From Desulfosudis oleivorans (GTDB lineage Bacteria; Desulfobacterota; Desulfobacteria; Desulfobacterales; SURF-7): DNA of 64,000 nt. A program made the translations under genes and the position numbers. The stretch is taken from assembly GCA_020723325.1 (NCBI GenBank), contig DYJD01000005.1, positions 1-64,000 on the forward strand, read 5' to 3'. A model generated the notes under the pieces. The model was not told the DNA's origin. It saw nothing but the letters and a program-made list of their open reading frames with translations, and made no database searches. Within the stretch, counting starts at the first letter, position 1; each line of letters begins with the position of its first letter. Of this stretch, positions 31,378-38,907 are shown piece by piece.

Positions 31378-32493
31378 ATGATGATCCTTGGAATTTACAT
31401 GATCATCATCTCCATCACCTGTTTTTTTCTGAGCCTTTATTTCAAGGACACCCTCGCCTTTTCCGGCAGTCAGATCGGCGTGTTGTTTTCCATCCAGGCC
31501 GTCACCGGAATGCTGGCGGCTTTCCCGGCAGGTCTGGGGCTGGATCGGATTTCCAGCAGAACTTTTGCTGTGGCAAGTCTTCTGATCCAAGCTGTCTGCT
31601 TTGCATTCATGGGCAAGGTGGGTTCCTTTCCGATTTATGCCCTCGTGTTTTTGATCTGGTCACTATCTAGCTGGGTTTTCCGTATGAGCATCGACGTTCA
31701 GGTCCTAAAAACCGTTGACCAGGAACAGCCGGCCTATCCCATCGGCGTTTTCCAGGCCTGGCGCTTTGCCGGTCTGACCGTGGGCATGCTCATGGTCGGC
31801 TATGCTCTCCCCTTCCTGGATTTTTCCCTCAGTCTGATTCTGGCCGGCCTTGCTTGTCTTATTCTGGCGGTTCCGGCCGGATTTTTAGCCCCCACTGCCG
31901 TGGGGCGCATCCGTCTGGCCGAATATGGAAAGGATTTCAGCAACCGCACTGCCCAGCTTTTCTCCCTTTGGATGCTTCTCTTTGCCACCCATTGGGGTGC
32001 TGAGCAGACCTGTTATGGTCTTTTCTTGAAATACGACCTGAAGTTGTCCAGCATCGGCATGGCCTGGTATATTGCCTCGGAATTCGCGGTCATCATAATT
32101 ACTATGCTCAGCGTGCCCAAGTATATGCACCAGAGAAGCGGTGTATTGAAAGTCGCCCTGTTGGGCCTTTTGACCTCCGGTATAGGTCACATGGGAATGG
32201 TCGTGCCCTGGGTTTGGTTGTCTGTTCTTTTCCGCATGCTCCATGGGGTCGGCGACGGTTGCATGCTTTTGATCTTCTATCTGGGGATTGCCAAGCTGTT
32301 CCCAGCAGCGCATATGGGCGGCAACGCCGGTATTGTCAATCTCGCCACCATGATCGGTTATGTGGCCGGGTCCATGCTGTACGGTCCTTTTGGAGAAGCC
32401 TTTGGATATGGCCGGCCCCTCTGGATCAGCGGCCTTACCACCCTGCTGCTGATTCCGCCTTTGTGGGTTTTGCAGGCGCGGCAGAAGGGGTGA
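31378..32493 (+). CDS. MFS permease
   Basis: This protein of about 371 residues has eleven to twelve hydrophobic segments and the pattern of the major facilitator superfamily, including a GLGLDRISSRT loop between segments 2 and 3 where the family signature usually lies. The start is uncertain: the frame is open to about 31159, but hydrophobicity begins at MMILGIYM; GGAGGTG is at 31348, too far upstream, so another start could be used. C-terminal segments are rich in Gly. Substrate unknown. It lies 450 bp after the Fe-S gene on the same strand. Confidence 0.8.
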   Translation: MMILGIYMIIISITCFFLSLYFKDTLAFSGSQIGVLFSIQAVTGMLAAFPAGLGLDRISSRTFAVASLLIQAVCFAFMGKVGSFPIYALVFLIWSLSSWVFRMSIDVQVLKTVDQEQPAYPIGVFQAWRFAGLTVGMLMVGYALPFLDFSLSLILAGLACLILAVPAGFLAPTAVGRIRLAEYGKDFSNRTAQLFSLWMLLFATHWGAEQTCYGLFLKYDLKLSSIGMAWYIASEFAVIIITMLSVPKYMHQRSGVLKVALLGLLTSGIGHMGMVVPWVWLSVLFRMLHGVGDGCMLLIFYLGIAKLFPAAHMGGNAGIVNLATMIGYVAGSMLYGPFGEAFGYGRPLWISGLTTLLLIPPLWVLQARQKG

Positions 32494-32558
32494 GACGGGA
32501 ATAAGGAACAATCGAAAAGTTTTCCTGGGGATATATTCTTCTCACTCAGGCCTTTTTC

Positions 32559-32612
32559 GGAGTGCGCAGACTTGTCTGCGCTTTTAAAAGCGGCGACATG
32601 TCGCCGCACTCC
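32559..32612. repeat. Triple-palindrome element, copy 1
   Basis: Outer arms GGAGTGC and GCACTCC flank three palindromes in a row: GCGCAGACTTGTCTGCGC, CTTTTAAAAG and GCGGCGACATGTCGCCGC. Copy 2 is at 37412-37464, with paired base changes that keep the first stem intact. It lies between convergent genes. Confidence 0.85.
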
Positions 32613-32635
32613 AAAGACCTGCCGACATCTGCATA

Positions 32636-33028
32636 TTATTCCTGAACGATTAAGGCTCCACGTTCCTTCAACAGCGCCCGCAGGATGGAGCGGTGACAAC
32701 GCTTTTCCTCCGTGCAGTAACAGCCGAGAGCCAGGTTGGTGCGTTGGGATAGACTCGCCAGCAGATCCAGAATCCGATCGGCGCCCGAAGCCTTCAGCTC
32801 AGAAATGAATGCTTTTCGAAATACAGACCAGGCCTTGTCATCAACCGCGGCCTGCCCGGTTTTCATCAATTCCGGGCTCGGGGACAACAAAGGCAGCCAG
32901 ACATCATAGTAATCCCGCTTGGCGAATTCCACCTTGGGAACCCCCCGGGGCGGGCGGCGGACCGTGCCCAGGCGCAGGCCTTCATCCGGTAGTCGTGGTT
33001 CACCCAGTCTGACAATTCGAATCGCCAT
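32636..33028 (-). CDS. DUF488 family protein
   Basis: This 130-residue protein shows the DUF488 pattern: IVRLGEPRLPDEGLRLGTVRRP at the start, YYDVWLPLLSPSPEL in the middle, and the cysteine-containing CYCTEEKRCHRSIL near residue 105. DUF488 members are widespread and have been linked to DNA or nucleotide metabolism in some genomes, but no activity is established for this type. GGAAAGGA precedes the ATG at 33028. It is convergent with the MFS gene, with the palindrome element between. Confidence 0.88.
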   Translation of the reverse strand: MAIRIVRLGEPRLPDEGLRLGTVRRPPRGVPKVEFAKRDYYDVWLPLLSPSPELMKTGQAAVDDKAWSVFRKAFISELKASGADRILDLLASLSQRTNLALGCYCTEEKRCHRSILRALLKERGALIVQE

Positions 33029-33305
33029 GGTCTTTTCCTTTCTTACAGTTCCGTTGCCGGTGTTTTAGGGCCTCAAAGGATTTTTGGGGCCGCATGAACC
33101 TCCGTGTTGAATATCAGGATGGGTGGATTATACACCATTTTCGGCTTTTTGAAATGGTTGGACCCGTTAATTAGGATTGACCTGACCAAGGGGAAATGAT
33201 ATCTTTTATTATTAATTTATTTCATGTAATTTCATGACTTTATATAATAACATCGGACGCGCTTTTTCATCCAAAGCAGCACGGTAAAAAGAAGGGAATA
33301 CCTTT

Positions 33306-34019
33306 ATGGCAAACGTGGATTTCACCTTGGACGAATCCGTGGCGGTGATCACCCTCAACAGCGGGGAAAACCGCTTCAACCCGGATTTCCTGAATACGTT
33401 CCGCAAGGTCCTTACCACAGTGGAAACCGAAACCGAGGCCAGGACCATCATCGTGACCTCTGGGCATGAAAAGATCTTTTCCAACGGCCTGGATCTAGAG
33501 TGGCTCGCACCCATCATCCAGAACCAGGACACTGCGGCAGCCAAGTCCTTTTTTTATCTGCTGATGGACACTTTCAAGCGGGTGGCCACCTGCCCGTTGA
33601 TCACCATGGCCGCCATCTCCGGCCATGCCTTTGCCGGTGGCGCCATTTTCAGTTGCGCCTTTGATTATCGGCTGATGCGCTCGGACCGCGGTTTCTTCTG
33701 TTTCCCGGAAGTGGACCTGGGGATTCCTTTTCTGCCGGGCATGCTGGCCCTGCTGCGCAAAGCGATCCCCTATTCCGTCATGGAAGACATGGTGTTTTCC
33801 GGCCGGAGGCTCACGGCGGAAGAATGCCTGGCCGGCCGCATCGTCCGCTCCATCCATCCCATGGAACAACTGCTGCCCGCAGCCCTGACCTTTGCTAAAA
33901 GCCTCAACAAGAAACGCAGCACCGTGGCGGAAATGAAAAAACGCATGAACAAACCGATTTTGGATGCCATCGAAAAGGAAGATCCGGCCTATATCGAATC
34001 CGGAGCCTTCCATGTGTGA
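33306..34019 (+). CDS. Enoyl-CoA hydratase/isomerase family protein
   Basis: This 237-residue crotonase-fold protein resembles delta3-delta2-enoyl-CoA isomerases more than hydratases. The oxyanion segments are FSNGLDLEWL (about 57-66) and SGHAFAGGAIFSCAFDYR (about 100-117), followed by FPEVDLGIPFLPG, whose Glu fits the isomerase position. GAAGGG precedes the ATG. It is monocistronic, separated from the acyl-CoA operon by 4.6 kb, and could supply auxiliary beta-oxidation of unsaturated acyl-CoAs. The assignment of isomerase over hydratase is inference. Confidence 0.9.
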   Translation: MANVDFTLDESVAVITLNSGENRFNPDFLNTFRKVLTTVETETEARTIIVTSGHEKIFSNGLDLEWLAPIIQNQDTAAAKSFFYLLMDTFKRVATCPLITMAAISGHAFAGGAIFSCAFDYRLMRSDRGFFCFPEVDLGIPFLPGMLALLRKAIPYSVMEDMVFSGRRLTAEECLAGRIVRSIHPMEQLLPAALTFAKSLNKKRSTVAEMKKRMNKPILDAIEKEDPAYIESGAFHV

Positions 34020-34057
34020 ACGCCTAGCGTGAACACCAGGGGGATCGCAGGTAGTTC

Positions 34058-34092
34058 TTTTCGGGGTCGGGGTCGCTATCAGTATCGGGCCC
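34058..34092. repeat. Hexamer array, single arm
   Basis: TTTTCGGGGTCGGGGTCG is followed by degraded CTATCAG/TATCGGG units. It is the same family as the paired arrays at 21.8 and 62.0 kb, but without an inverted partner nearby; it lies between convergent genes. Confidence 0.75.
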
Positions 34093-34321
34093 GAGATGCT
34101 GATCGGCATTGGGCATTGTGGGGCATTGGGGCATTGTGGCGCCAATCAAGGATTTGAATTTAAAAATTGGCTGTTTTCCGACCTTAAACCGAGCTTTTTG
34201 TGGCCGAAAAAGAGCTTTAAATCGGGTAGTCAGAGGGAACGCTTTTCGGCTACTTTTTCTTTTTCCATTAAAAATGACAGCATACCGAGTAAGAATATTT
34301 CTTTCCCATGTTAAATTAATT

Positions 34322-35440
34322 TCAGCTTGTAAATTCGGATCGTAGATCCGGGTTTTCAAATTTATCTGGTTCCATCCCAAACCATAGCAGAATCCGGCTG
34401 TTTTGTTCACGGGGATAGACATGGGAAAGATTCGGGACTACTTCAAGGGTGATGTCGGCGCCGGCCTGTTGCAGGAGGGTGCAGGCGAAACGCGCGCGGC
34501 TTACGGGAAACATCCAATCCAGCTCGCCGTGGACCCATAGAATCCGCTTGCCTTTTGCGGTTTTCAAATTCAGCGGCGGCAGCGTTCCGGCGATTATGGC
34601 AAAACCCGTAAAGATTGAATTCGGCTCCAGGGCGCAGGTCAACGCAAAGGTTCCCCCATCGGAAATCCCCGTCAACAGAATTTGGGTTTTATCCACCGGC
34701 CAGCGTTCCATCACCTGGTCCAGGGCTGATCGAATCAGCGCGCGGTCCTTATCCGGCTGTGTAATAGCCCAGGTGGTAGCAGAAGATGTGGGCGCGAGAA
34801 CCATAAAATTCCGGCAGCGGGCTTCCCGCAGCCAGGACCAGATAAAGTCGCGACCATGTCCCAGGCCGCCGTGCAAAGCGACCACCAGCGGCAGGCAGGA
34901 TTTGCCGGCGAAATTTTCCGGTATGTAAACCGAAAAAGCACCGCGGGTATACGGCTCTGCCCCAGCCCCCATGTGGACCAAGCCGGAATCGTATATCCCA
35001 GTGGAATCCCGCAGAGCGATTTCCGTGGCCGGCCTTTCAAGGAACAACTCATCAACGGCCGGCAAAAGATGCCGCAAGGGGAACAACATTTCCTGGGCGC
35101 GACAGTATTTGCGATTTGCCTTCAGAAGCCTTGTGATGATTTCCTCCGGCCCGCCAGTCTGGGGTTTAATGAAGGCAGTCATGACCTCGCATAAGAAGAA
35201 GATCGCCTGGTCAAGGGTTGCTTTCAAATCCTGAAATTGGGCTTGATTGTCCGGAAATTTTTCTAACGTCCGTCGGCACAGTTCAAGTTCGTATAAATGC
35301 TTCAGCAGCTTTGGATGATAACCTTCGAACCCTGGTGAAAAGAAATAGCGCTGGGCATTCTCTACGGCATTCCGGGCGGAAAGCAAAACCCGGCATTCTG
35401 TGTTGATCTGTTTTAAAACAGCCGCGTCTTTTTGATCCAT
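34322..35440 (-). CDS. Alpha/beta hydrolase (phospholipase/carboxylesterase-like)
   Basis: This 372-residue protein has a helical N-terminal region (about 1-160) and an alpha/beta hydrolase domain: VVALHGGLGHGRDF, the nucleophile in LLTGISDGGTFAL (GISDGG), and later HGELDWMFPVSRAR with the Asp, and NLSHVYP with the His. This order fits a serine esterase/lipase. No signal peptide is seen. The ATG start has a weak upstream site. A remnant of the same gene, about 90 percent identical with two internal deletions, lies at 41129-41472. A REP-like element follows its 5' end. Confidence 0.82.
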   Translation of the reverse strand: MDQKDAAVLKQINTECRVLLSARNAVENAQRYFFSPGFEGYHPKLLKHLYELELCRRTLEKFPDNQAQFQDLKATLDQAIFFLCEVMTAFIKPQTGGPEEIITRLLKANRKYCRAQEMLFPLRHLLPAVDELFLERPATEIALRDSTGIYDSGLVHMGAGAEPYTRGAFSVYIPENFAGKSCLPLVVALHGGLGHGRDFIWSWLREARCRNFMVLAPTSSATTWAITQPDKDRALIRSALDQVMERWPVDKTQILLTGISDGGTFALTCALEPNSIFTGFAIIAGTLPPLNLKTAKGKRILWVHGELDWMFPVSRARFACTLLQQAGADITLEVVPNLSHVYPREQNSRILLWFGMEPDKFENPDLRSEFTS

Positions 35441-35480
35441 GTTTTGTTCACTTCATTCGCATTCAGTTCAATAGTCCTTC

Positions 35481-35560
35481 AGCTTTGATCACCGTTTCGG
35501 CCGACCTTCATTGTGGGAGCGGCTTCCAGCCGCGATACGGCCGAAACGATGATCAAGGCC
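35481..35560. repeat. REP-like element with nested outer stem, copy 3
   Basis: The core GCGGCT-TCC-AGCCGC lies at 35519-35533. Outside it, CGTTTCGGCCG (35493-35503) pairs with CGGCCGAAACG (35538-35548), and TTGATC (35485-35490) with GATCAA (35551-35556). Copies of the core are at 17.84, 19.83 and 61.78 kb. Confidence 0.85.
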
Positions 35561-35583
35561 GGCTCTTCATATATAAATAGTCA

Positions 35584-35985
35584 TCATTGTCTTGAGAATT
35601 GAACTTTGATCCAGTCTGCATTTTGGAATTGCAAATGGTTCCAAAATTCGTTTCCGATCTCATTATTTTTTCGAACCATGATGATGACATGTCTTCGTTG
35701 CAGGAAACGGATGCACTCTTCAACCAAGGATTTCCCGATCCCTTGCTTTCTTTTAACTTTCGCAACTGCCAAATGATGGATATAGCCATATCTTCCATCA
35801 TTGCCACATAAAACCGCTCCTATTATATTTCCATGTTCCTGTGCTACAAAGCCAGTTCCCTGAGAAGATTTCAGCAAGGCTTCAACTTCTTCTCTCCCAT
35901 CTTCGGGTTCCTCACTTAATTCGCATTCAAGCCAAAGGTCTTTCACATATAAATAGTCATCAATAACCATTTTGCGTATTTTCAT
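35584..35985 (-). CDS. GNAT family N-acetyltransferase
   Basis: This 133-residue acetyl-CoA-dependent acetyltransferase has the GNAT motif A in RRKQGIGKSLVEECIRFL form (RKQGIGKS, about residue 84) after YGYIHHLAVAKVKR. It is short but complete. No target is indicated. Starts at an ATG without a clear ribosome-binding site. A sequence almost identical to its 5' coding end (GATGACTATTTATAT) occurs again just after its stop, near 35570-35590, so the gene is bracketed by a direct repeat. It lies in an AT-richer stretch. Confidence 0.85.
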   Translation of the reverse strand: MKIRKMVIDDYLYVKDLWLECELSEEPEDGREEVEALLKSSQGTGFVAQEHGNIIGAVLCGNDGRYGYIHHLAVAKVKRKQGIGKSLVEECIRFLQRRHVIIMVRKNNEIGNEFWNHLQFQNADWIKVQFSRQ

Positions 35986-36104
35986 AATTCAATGTTTGCC
36001 CAATAACCAAAAATCAGCAGACTGTCCGAAACGGCATTGACTGGCATTTTGCGCTACTTTCTTCCAAAACTTCACAAATTGACGAGTCCACAACATTATA
36101 CTCT

Positions 36105-36545
36105 TTAGATCTGCCAGTCAGGCGGATAATGGATATCACTTTCTTTGAACCTTTCAGCTATGCGTCGAACTATTTCTTCTCTCCGGTTGGCGGCCCAAAG
36201 AGGAACTGTTTCAGACCAATCCACAAGCGAGGGAACATACAATTCGAAGTGACCCGGCTCTGTATTCTCAAGCTTGAGTGGCAGCATACACACTTCTCCA
36301 TCGTGTATTTCTTCATACAACCATTGGCCCCTGAATCTTCGACCTGCAAAATATCCTTTATCACGAAGCGAGAGTATTCTTTTGGCCTTCAGAATGGAAA
36401 ACACAGCCGCTATGGCAATTGGCAAAGCTATAAGAAACCACCAACCAACAATTAATGACATTATATTTATGATGGCCGCAAGCAAAATGAAACCAAACAA
36501 CAAACACCAGACTTGATCGAGTTTTTGAGAACGTCCCCTGGTCAT
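36105..36545 (-). CDS. Small membrane protein, unrecognised
   Basis: This 146-residue protein has two N-terminal membrane segments (about 12-33 and 35-50, rich in Leu/Ile/Trp) and a hydrophilic domain from about 60 on (GYFAGRRFRGQWLYEEIHDGEVC, then ETVPLWAANRREEIVRRIAERF). The soluble part would lie in the cytoplasm or periplasm depending on topology. No family is recognised. GAGG is weakly placed before the ATG. The surrounding DNA is AT-rich, and neither neighbour suggests a role. Confidence 0.7.
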   Translation of the reverse strand: MTRGRSQKLDQVWCLLFGFILLAAIINIMSLIVGWWFLIALPIAIAAVFSILKAKRILSLRDKGYFAGRRFRGQWLYEEIHDGEVCMLPLKLENTEPGHFELYVPSLVDWSETVPLWAANRREEIVRRIAERFKESDIHYPPDWQI

Positions 36546-36700
36546 TGGTGCCTCGTAATGGGTGGCCTAATATATATCGTTAATGCAGCCAGCTCAAATA
36601 GCCGATAAAAATTAGCTTTTTCCCCAATTTTAATTATAAAAATTTTCAATACCTTATGAAAATCGAAATTCCGGGAGACTCGATTTGCGATTATATACAC

Positions 36701-37345
36701 TTATTTCCCGGCAAACCTGGCGCCCATTTCAAATGCCTTTCGCTGATCCAGAGGGAAAACGTCCCGGCGTCGTTTGGCCTTTTTCTCAGGATCGAAACGG
36801 GTTGACAGCACTTTAGAATAATCCGTGAACTGATAGGTATCGCAACAACAAATGGATTCGGAATCTCCAAACAACATTTTCAGTATTCGATCATAATTGC
36901 TGAAATGTCGGTCATATCCATATTCTGAAATTTGTTCCTCGGAAATATTCATGGTATAGATCATTCCGGTTTTAATTTTGCGGGGAAATAAAGACTGGGG
37001 CGGGTTTGTATACGTCAAATACGGAAAAAACAGACGCTCCGTAAAGGATTTCAGCTCGCCTGAAACGGTTCCAAAATAAATCGGAGAACCGAGGATAATC
37101 CCATCGGCGGCTTCGATTTTTTTCAGGATGGGGGTCAAATCATCTTGGATGGCACAGCGGCCATAATGAATCCCGCCGATTGTCTTGCAGGCGAAACAGC
37201 TTTGACATCCTTTATAGGTTAAATCATACAGGTGTATAAGTTCGGTTTCGGCGCCGCTGGCGGCGGCGCCCTCCAGTGCGCTTTTCAGAAGTGTGGCCGT
37301 GTTCCATTCTTTTCTGGGACTGCCGTTAAAAGCTATTATCATCAT
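36701..37345 (-). CDS. Flavodoxin-family NADPH-dependent FMN reductase-like protein
   Basis: This 214-residue protein has the FMN-binding N-terminus IIAFNGSPRKEWNTATLL, then a cysteine cluster KGCQSCFACK and GRCAIQDDLTPILKKI, and the phosphate/isoalloxazine loop GSPIYFGTVSGELKSF. These are hallmarks of the iron-sulfur flavoprotein/NAD(P)H oxidoreductase family found in strict anaerobes. The cysteine cluster could hold a 4Fe-4S. AGGA precedes the ATG. A long palindromic element lies between it and the upstream aldo/keto reductase. Confidence 0.88.
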   Translation of the reverse strand: MMIIAFNGSPRKEWNTATLLKSALEGAAASGAETELIHLYDLTYKGCQSCFACKTIGGIHYGRCAIQDDLTPILKKIEAADGIILGSPIYFGTVSGELKSFTERLFFPYLTYTNPPQSLFPRKIKTGMIYTMNISEEQISEYGYDRHFSNYDRILKMLFGDSESICCCDTYQFTDYSKVLSTRFDPEKKAKRRRDVFPLDQRKAFEMGARFAGK

Positions 37346-37387
37346 TTGTCCTGCTTCCTTTCTCTATTCTCGAAAGCCGATGATACT

Positions 37388-37464
37388 CCACCCGCATAGC
37401 GGGTGGCATTTGGAATGCGCGGACGCGTCCGCGCTTTAACAGCGGCGACACGTCGCCGCACTCT
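37388..37464. repeat. Triple-palindrome element, copy 2, with adjoining hairpin
   Basis: A hairpin CCACCCGC-ATA-GCGGGTGG (37388-37406) precedes copy 2 of the element: GCGCGGACGCGTCCGCGC (37417-37434) and GCGGCGAC-AC-GTCGCCGC (37442-37459). Compared with copy 1, both arms of the first stem changed together (GCAGAC/GTCTGC to GCGGAC/GTCCGC), which supports pairing. Confidence 0.85.
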
Positions 37465-37631
37465 AAAATATTACATCGTTCTTCCTATTCGCCATCATTC
37501 AGGGCTTCTCCGAGGAAGAACCCATATCATTTCTTGCCGGATCGGTAGAAACAATCCGGGTCCACCGCCATAGCCGGTGAGTTTAGGGAAAACTAAATTT
37601 TTTCTGCCTCGACCTCGAAACCATGAAAGCT

Positions 37632-38678
37632 TTAGGAGTCTGAAGACGCGGCCAATCGACTGCGATGCTCCAGATACAATTCATAGTTGTGTTTGATGAT
37701 TTCCGGAATCGGCAAGTCATAGGGACAACGGTCAAGGCATTCTTCGCAGTTCTCGCAAAGCGCAACGCTCTCCATAGCCTTTTGGGCAAAATTCATCGCT
37801 ACCTTAAAATCCATTCGGCTGACGATGATGGGGTACCCCATGGCCATGGTTATCAATACCCCGTTGGGGCATGGCTGGCAATACTCGCAGCGTCGGCAAA
37901 AATTCCGGCCGAGGCTGAGCCGGTAACCCTCGATCAGTGCTGAATCCTGATCAGTAAGCGTATTCGGTATCGGAATGGATAAAAACGCCGGAATATCGTC
38001 CACGGCACTCAAAGAGTCAAAGCCGGGCAGCGGTATGATGCCGGAATACTGTCTGAGGAATTTGAACGCCAGCATTCCGTTGTCAATGACACCGCCGGCA
38101 AACGGCTTCATGACCAGGATGCCCATTCCGCGTGCCCGGGCAGCCGGATGCAATTCCTCAAGGGCTTCGGTTTCAATGAAATTAAACGGAAATTGGATGG
38201 TGCTGAACAAGCCGGATTTGACCAGTGTGACGGCCATTTCCAGATTGTGCGAAGTGACACCGATATGGCGGATCTTTCCCGCCTGCTTTGCTTGCATAAC
38301 CGCCTCCAGCGCCCCACCAGGTGCTGTGACCGCCTCGAAATCCTTTTGCTGAGCGATCTGATGTAGTTGGAAAAGATCGATGTAATCCGTTTCCAGCGCC
38401 CGCAAGCTGTCGTCGATCTGTTGACCCGCCCCATTGGCGTCCCGGAGAATCGTTTTGGTGGCGATCAAAACTTTGTCGCGCATCCCGTAAAATGCTTTCC
38501 CGATCTTGTTTTGACTGTCGTGATACGCATTGGCCGTGTCATAAAAATTGATTCCATGCTCAAACGCCCGCCGCAGAACCTTCACAGCCGAGTCGGTTCC
38601 AAGCCGAATGATGGGTATGCCGCCGAAACCGATTTCGGAAACCAGCATGCCGGTATGGCCGAGTTCGATATATTTCAT
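37632..38678 (-). CDS. Aldo/keto reductase with C-terminal ferredoxin domain
   Basis: This 348-residue protein has an aldo/keto reductase barrel (LGHTGMLVSEIGFGGIPIIRLG, NFYDTANAYHDSQ with the catalytic Tyr, DLFQLHQI) followed by a C-terminal 4Fe-4S region (CRRCEYCQPCPNG and CENCEECLDRCPYDLP). Fused forms like this are common in anaerobes and are thought to couple NAD(P)H-type reduction with ferredoxin. AAAGGAG precedes the ATG. It is monocistronic. Substrate unknown. Confidence 0.92.
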   Translation of the reverse strand: MKYIELGHTGMLVSEIGFGGIPIIRLGTDSAVKVLRRAFEHGINFYDTANAYHDSQNKIGKAFYGMRDKVLIATKTILRDANGAGQQIDDSLRALETDYIDLFQLHQIAQQKDFEAVTAPGGALEAVMQAKQAGKIRHIGVTSHNLEMAVTLVKSGLFSTIQFPFNFIETEALEELHPAARARGMGILVMKPFAGGVIDNGMLAFKFLRQYSGIIPLPGFDSLSAVDDIPAFLSIPIPNTLTDQDSALIEGYRLSLGRNFCRRCEYCQPCPNGVLITMAMGYPIIVSRMDFKVAMNFAQKAMESVALCENCEECLDRCPYDLPIPEIIKHNYELYLEHRSRLAASSDS

Positions 38679-38907
38679 GGCTTGCTCCTTTAATTTGTGA
38701 GCATCTGGGGGTTGGCAAGAATTCTGCTACAAACACCTCATTTCGAATTATAACTATTTAATATCAAGTTTGTCCATGTTTCTTAAATTGAACATCCCTT
38801 CAAATTGGGTTATAGCATCCCTTAAAATCATTTGTTCATGGTTCGACAACACGAGAAACAGTTCCGCATGTCAGGCCTTTTCAAACCGCGTAATACGGAG
38901 ACTCTTT

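Noticed and set aside
34024-34422. A small minus-strand gene running into the hexamer array at 34 kb
   Set aside because: It overlaps repeat DNA and the 3' end of the hydrolase gene and has no ribosome-binding site or family match.
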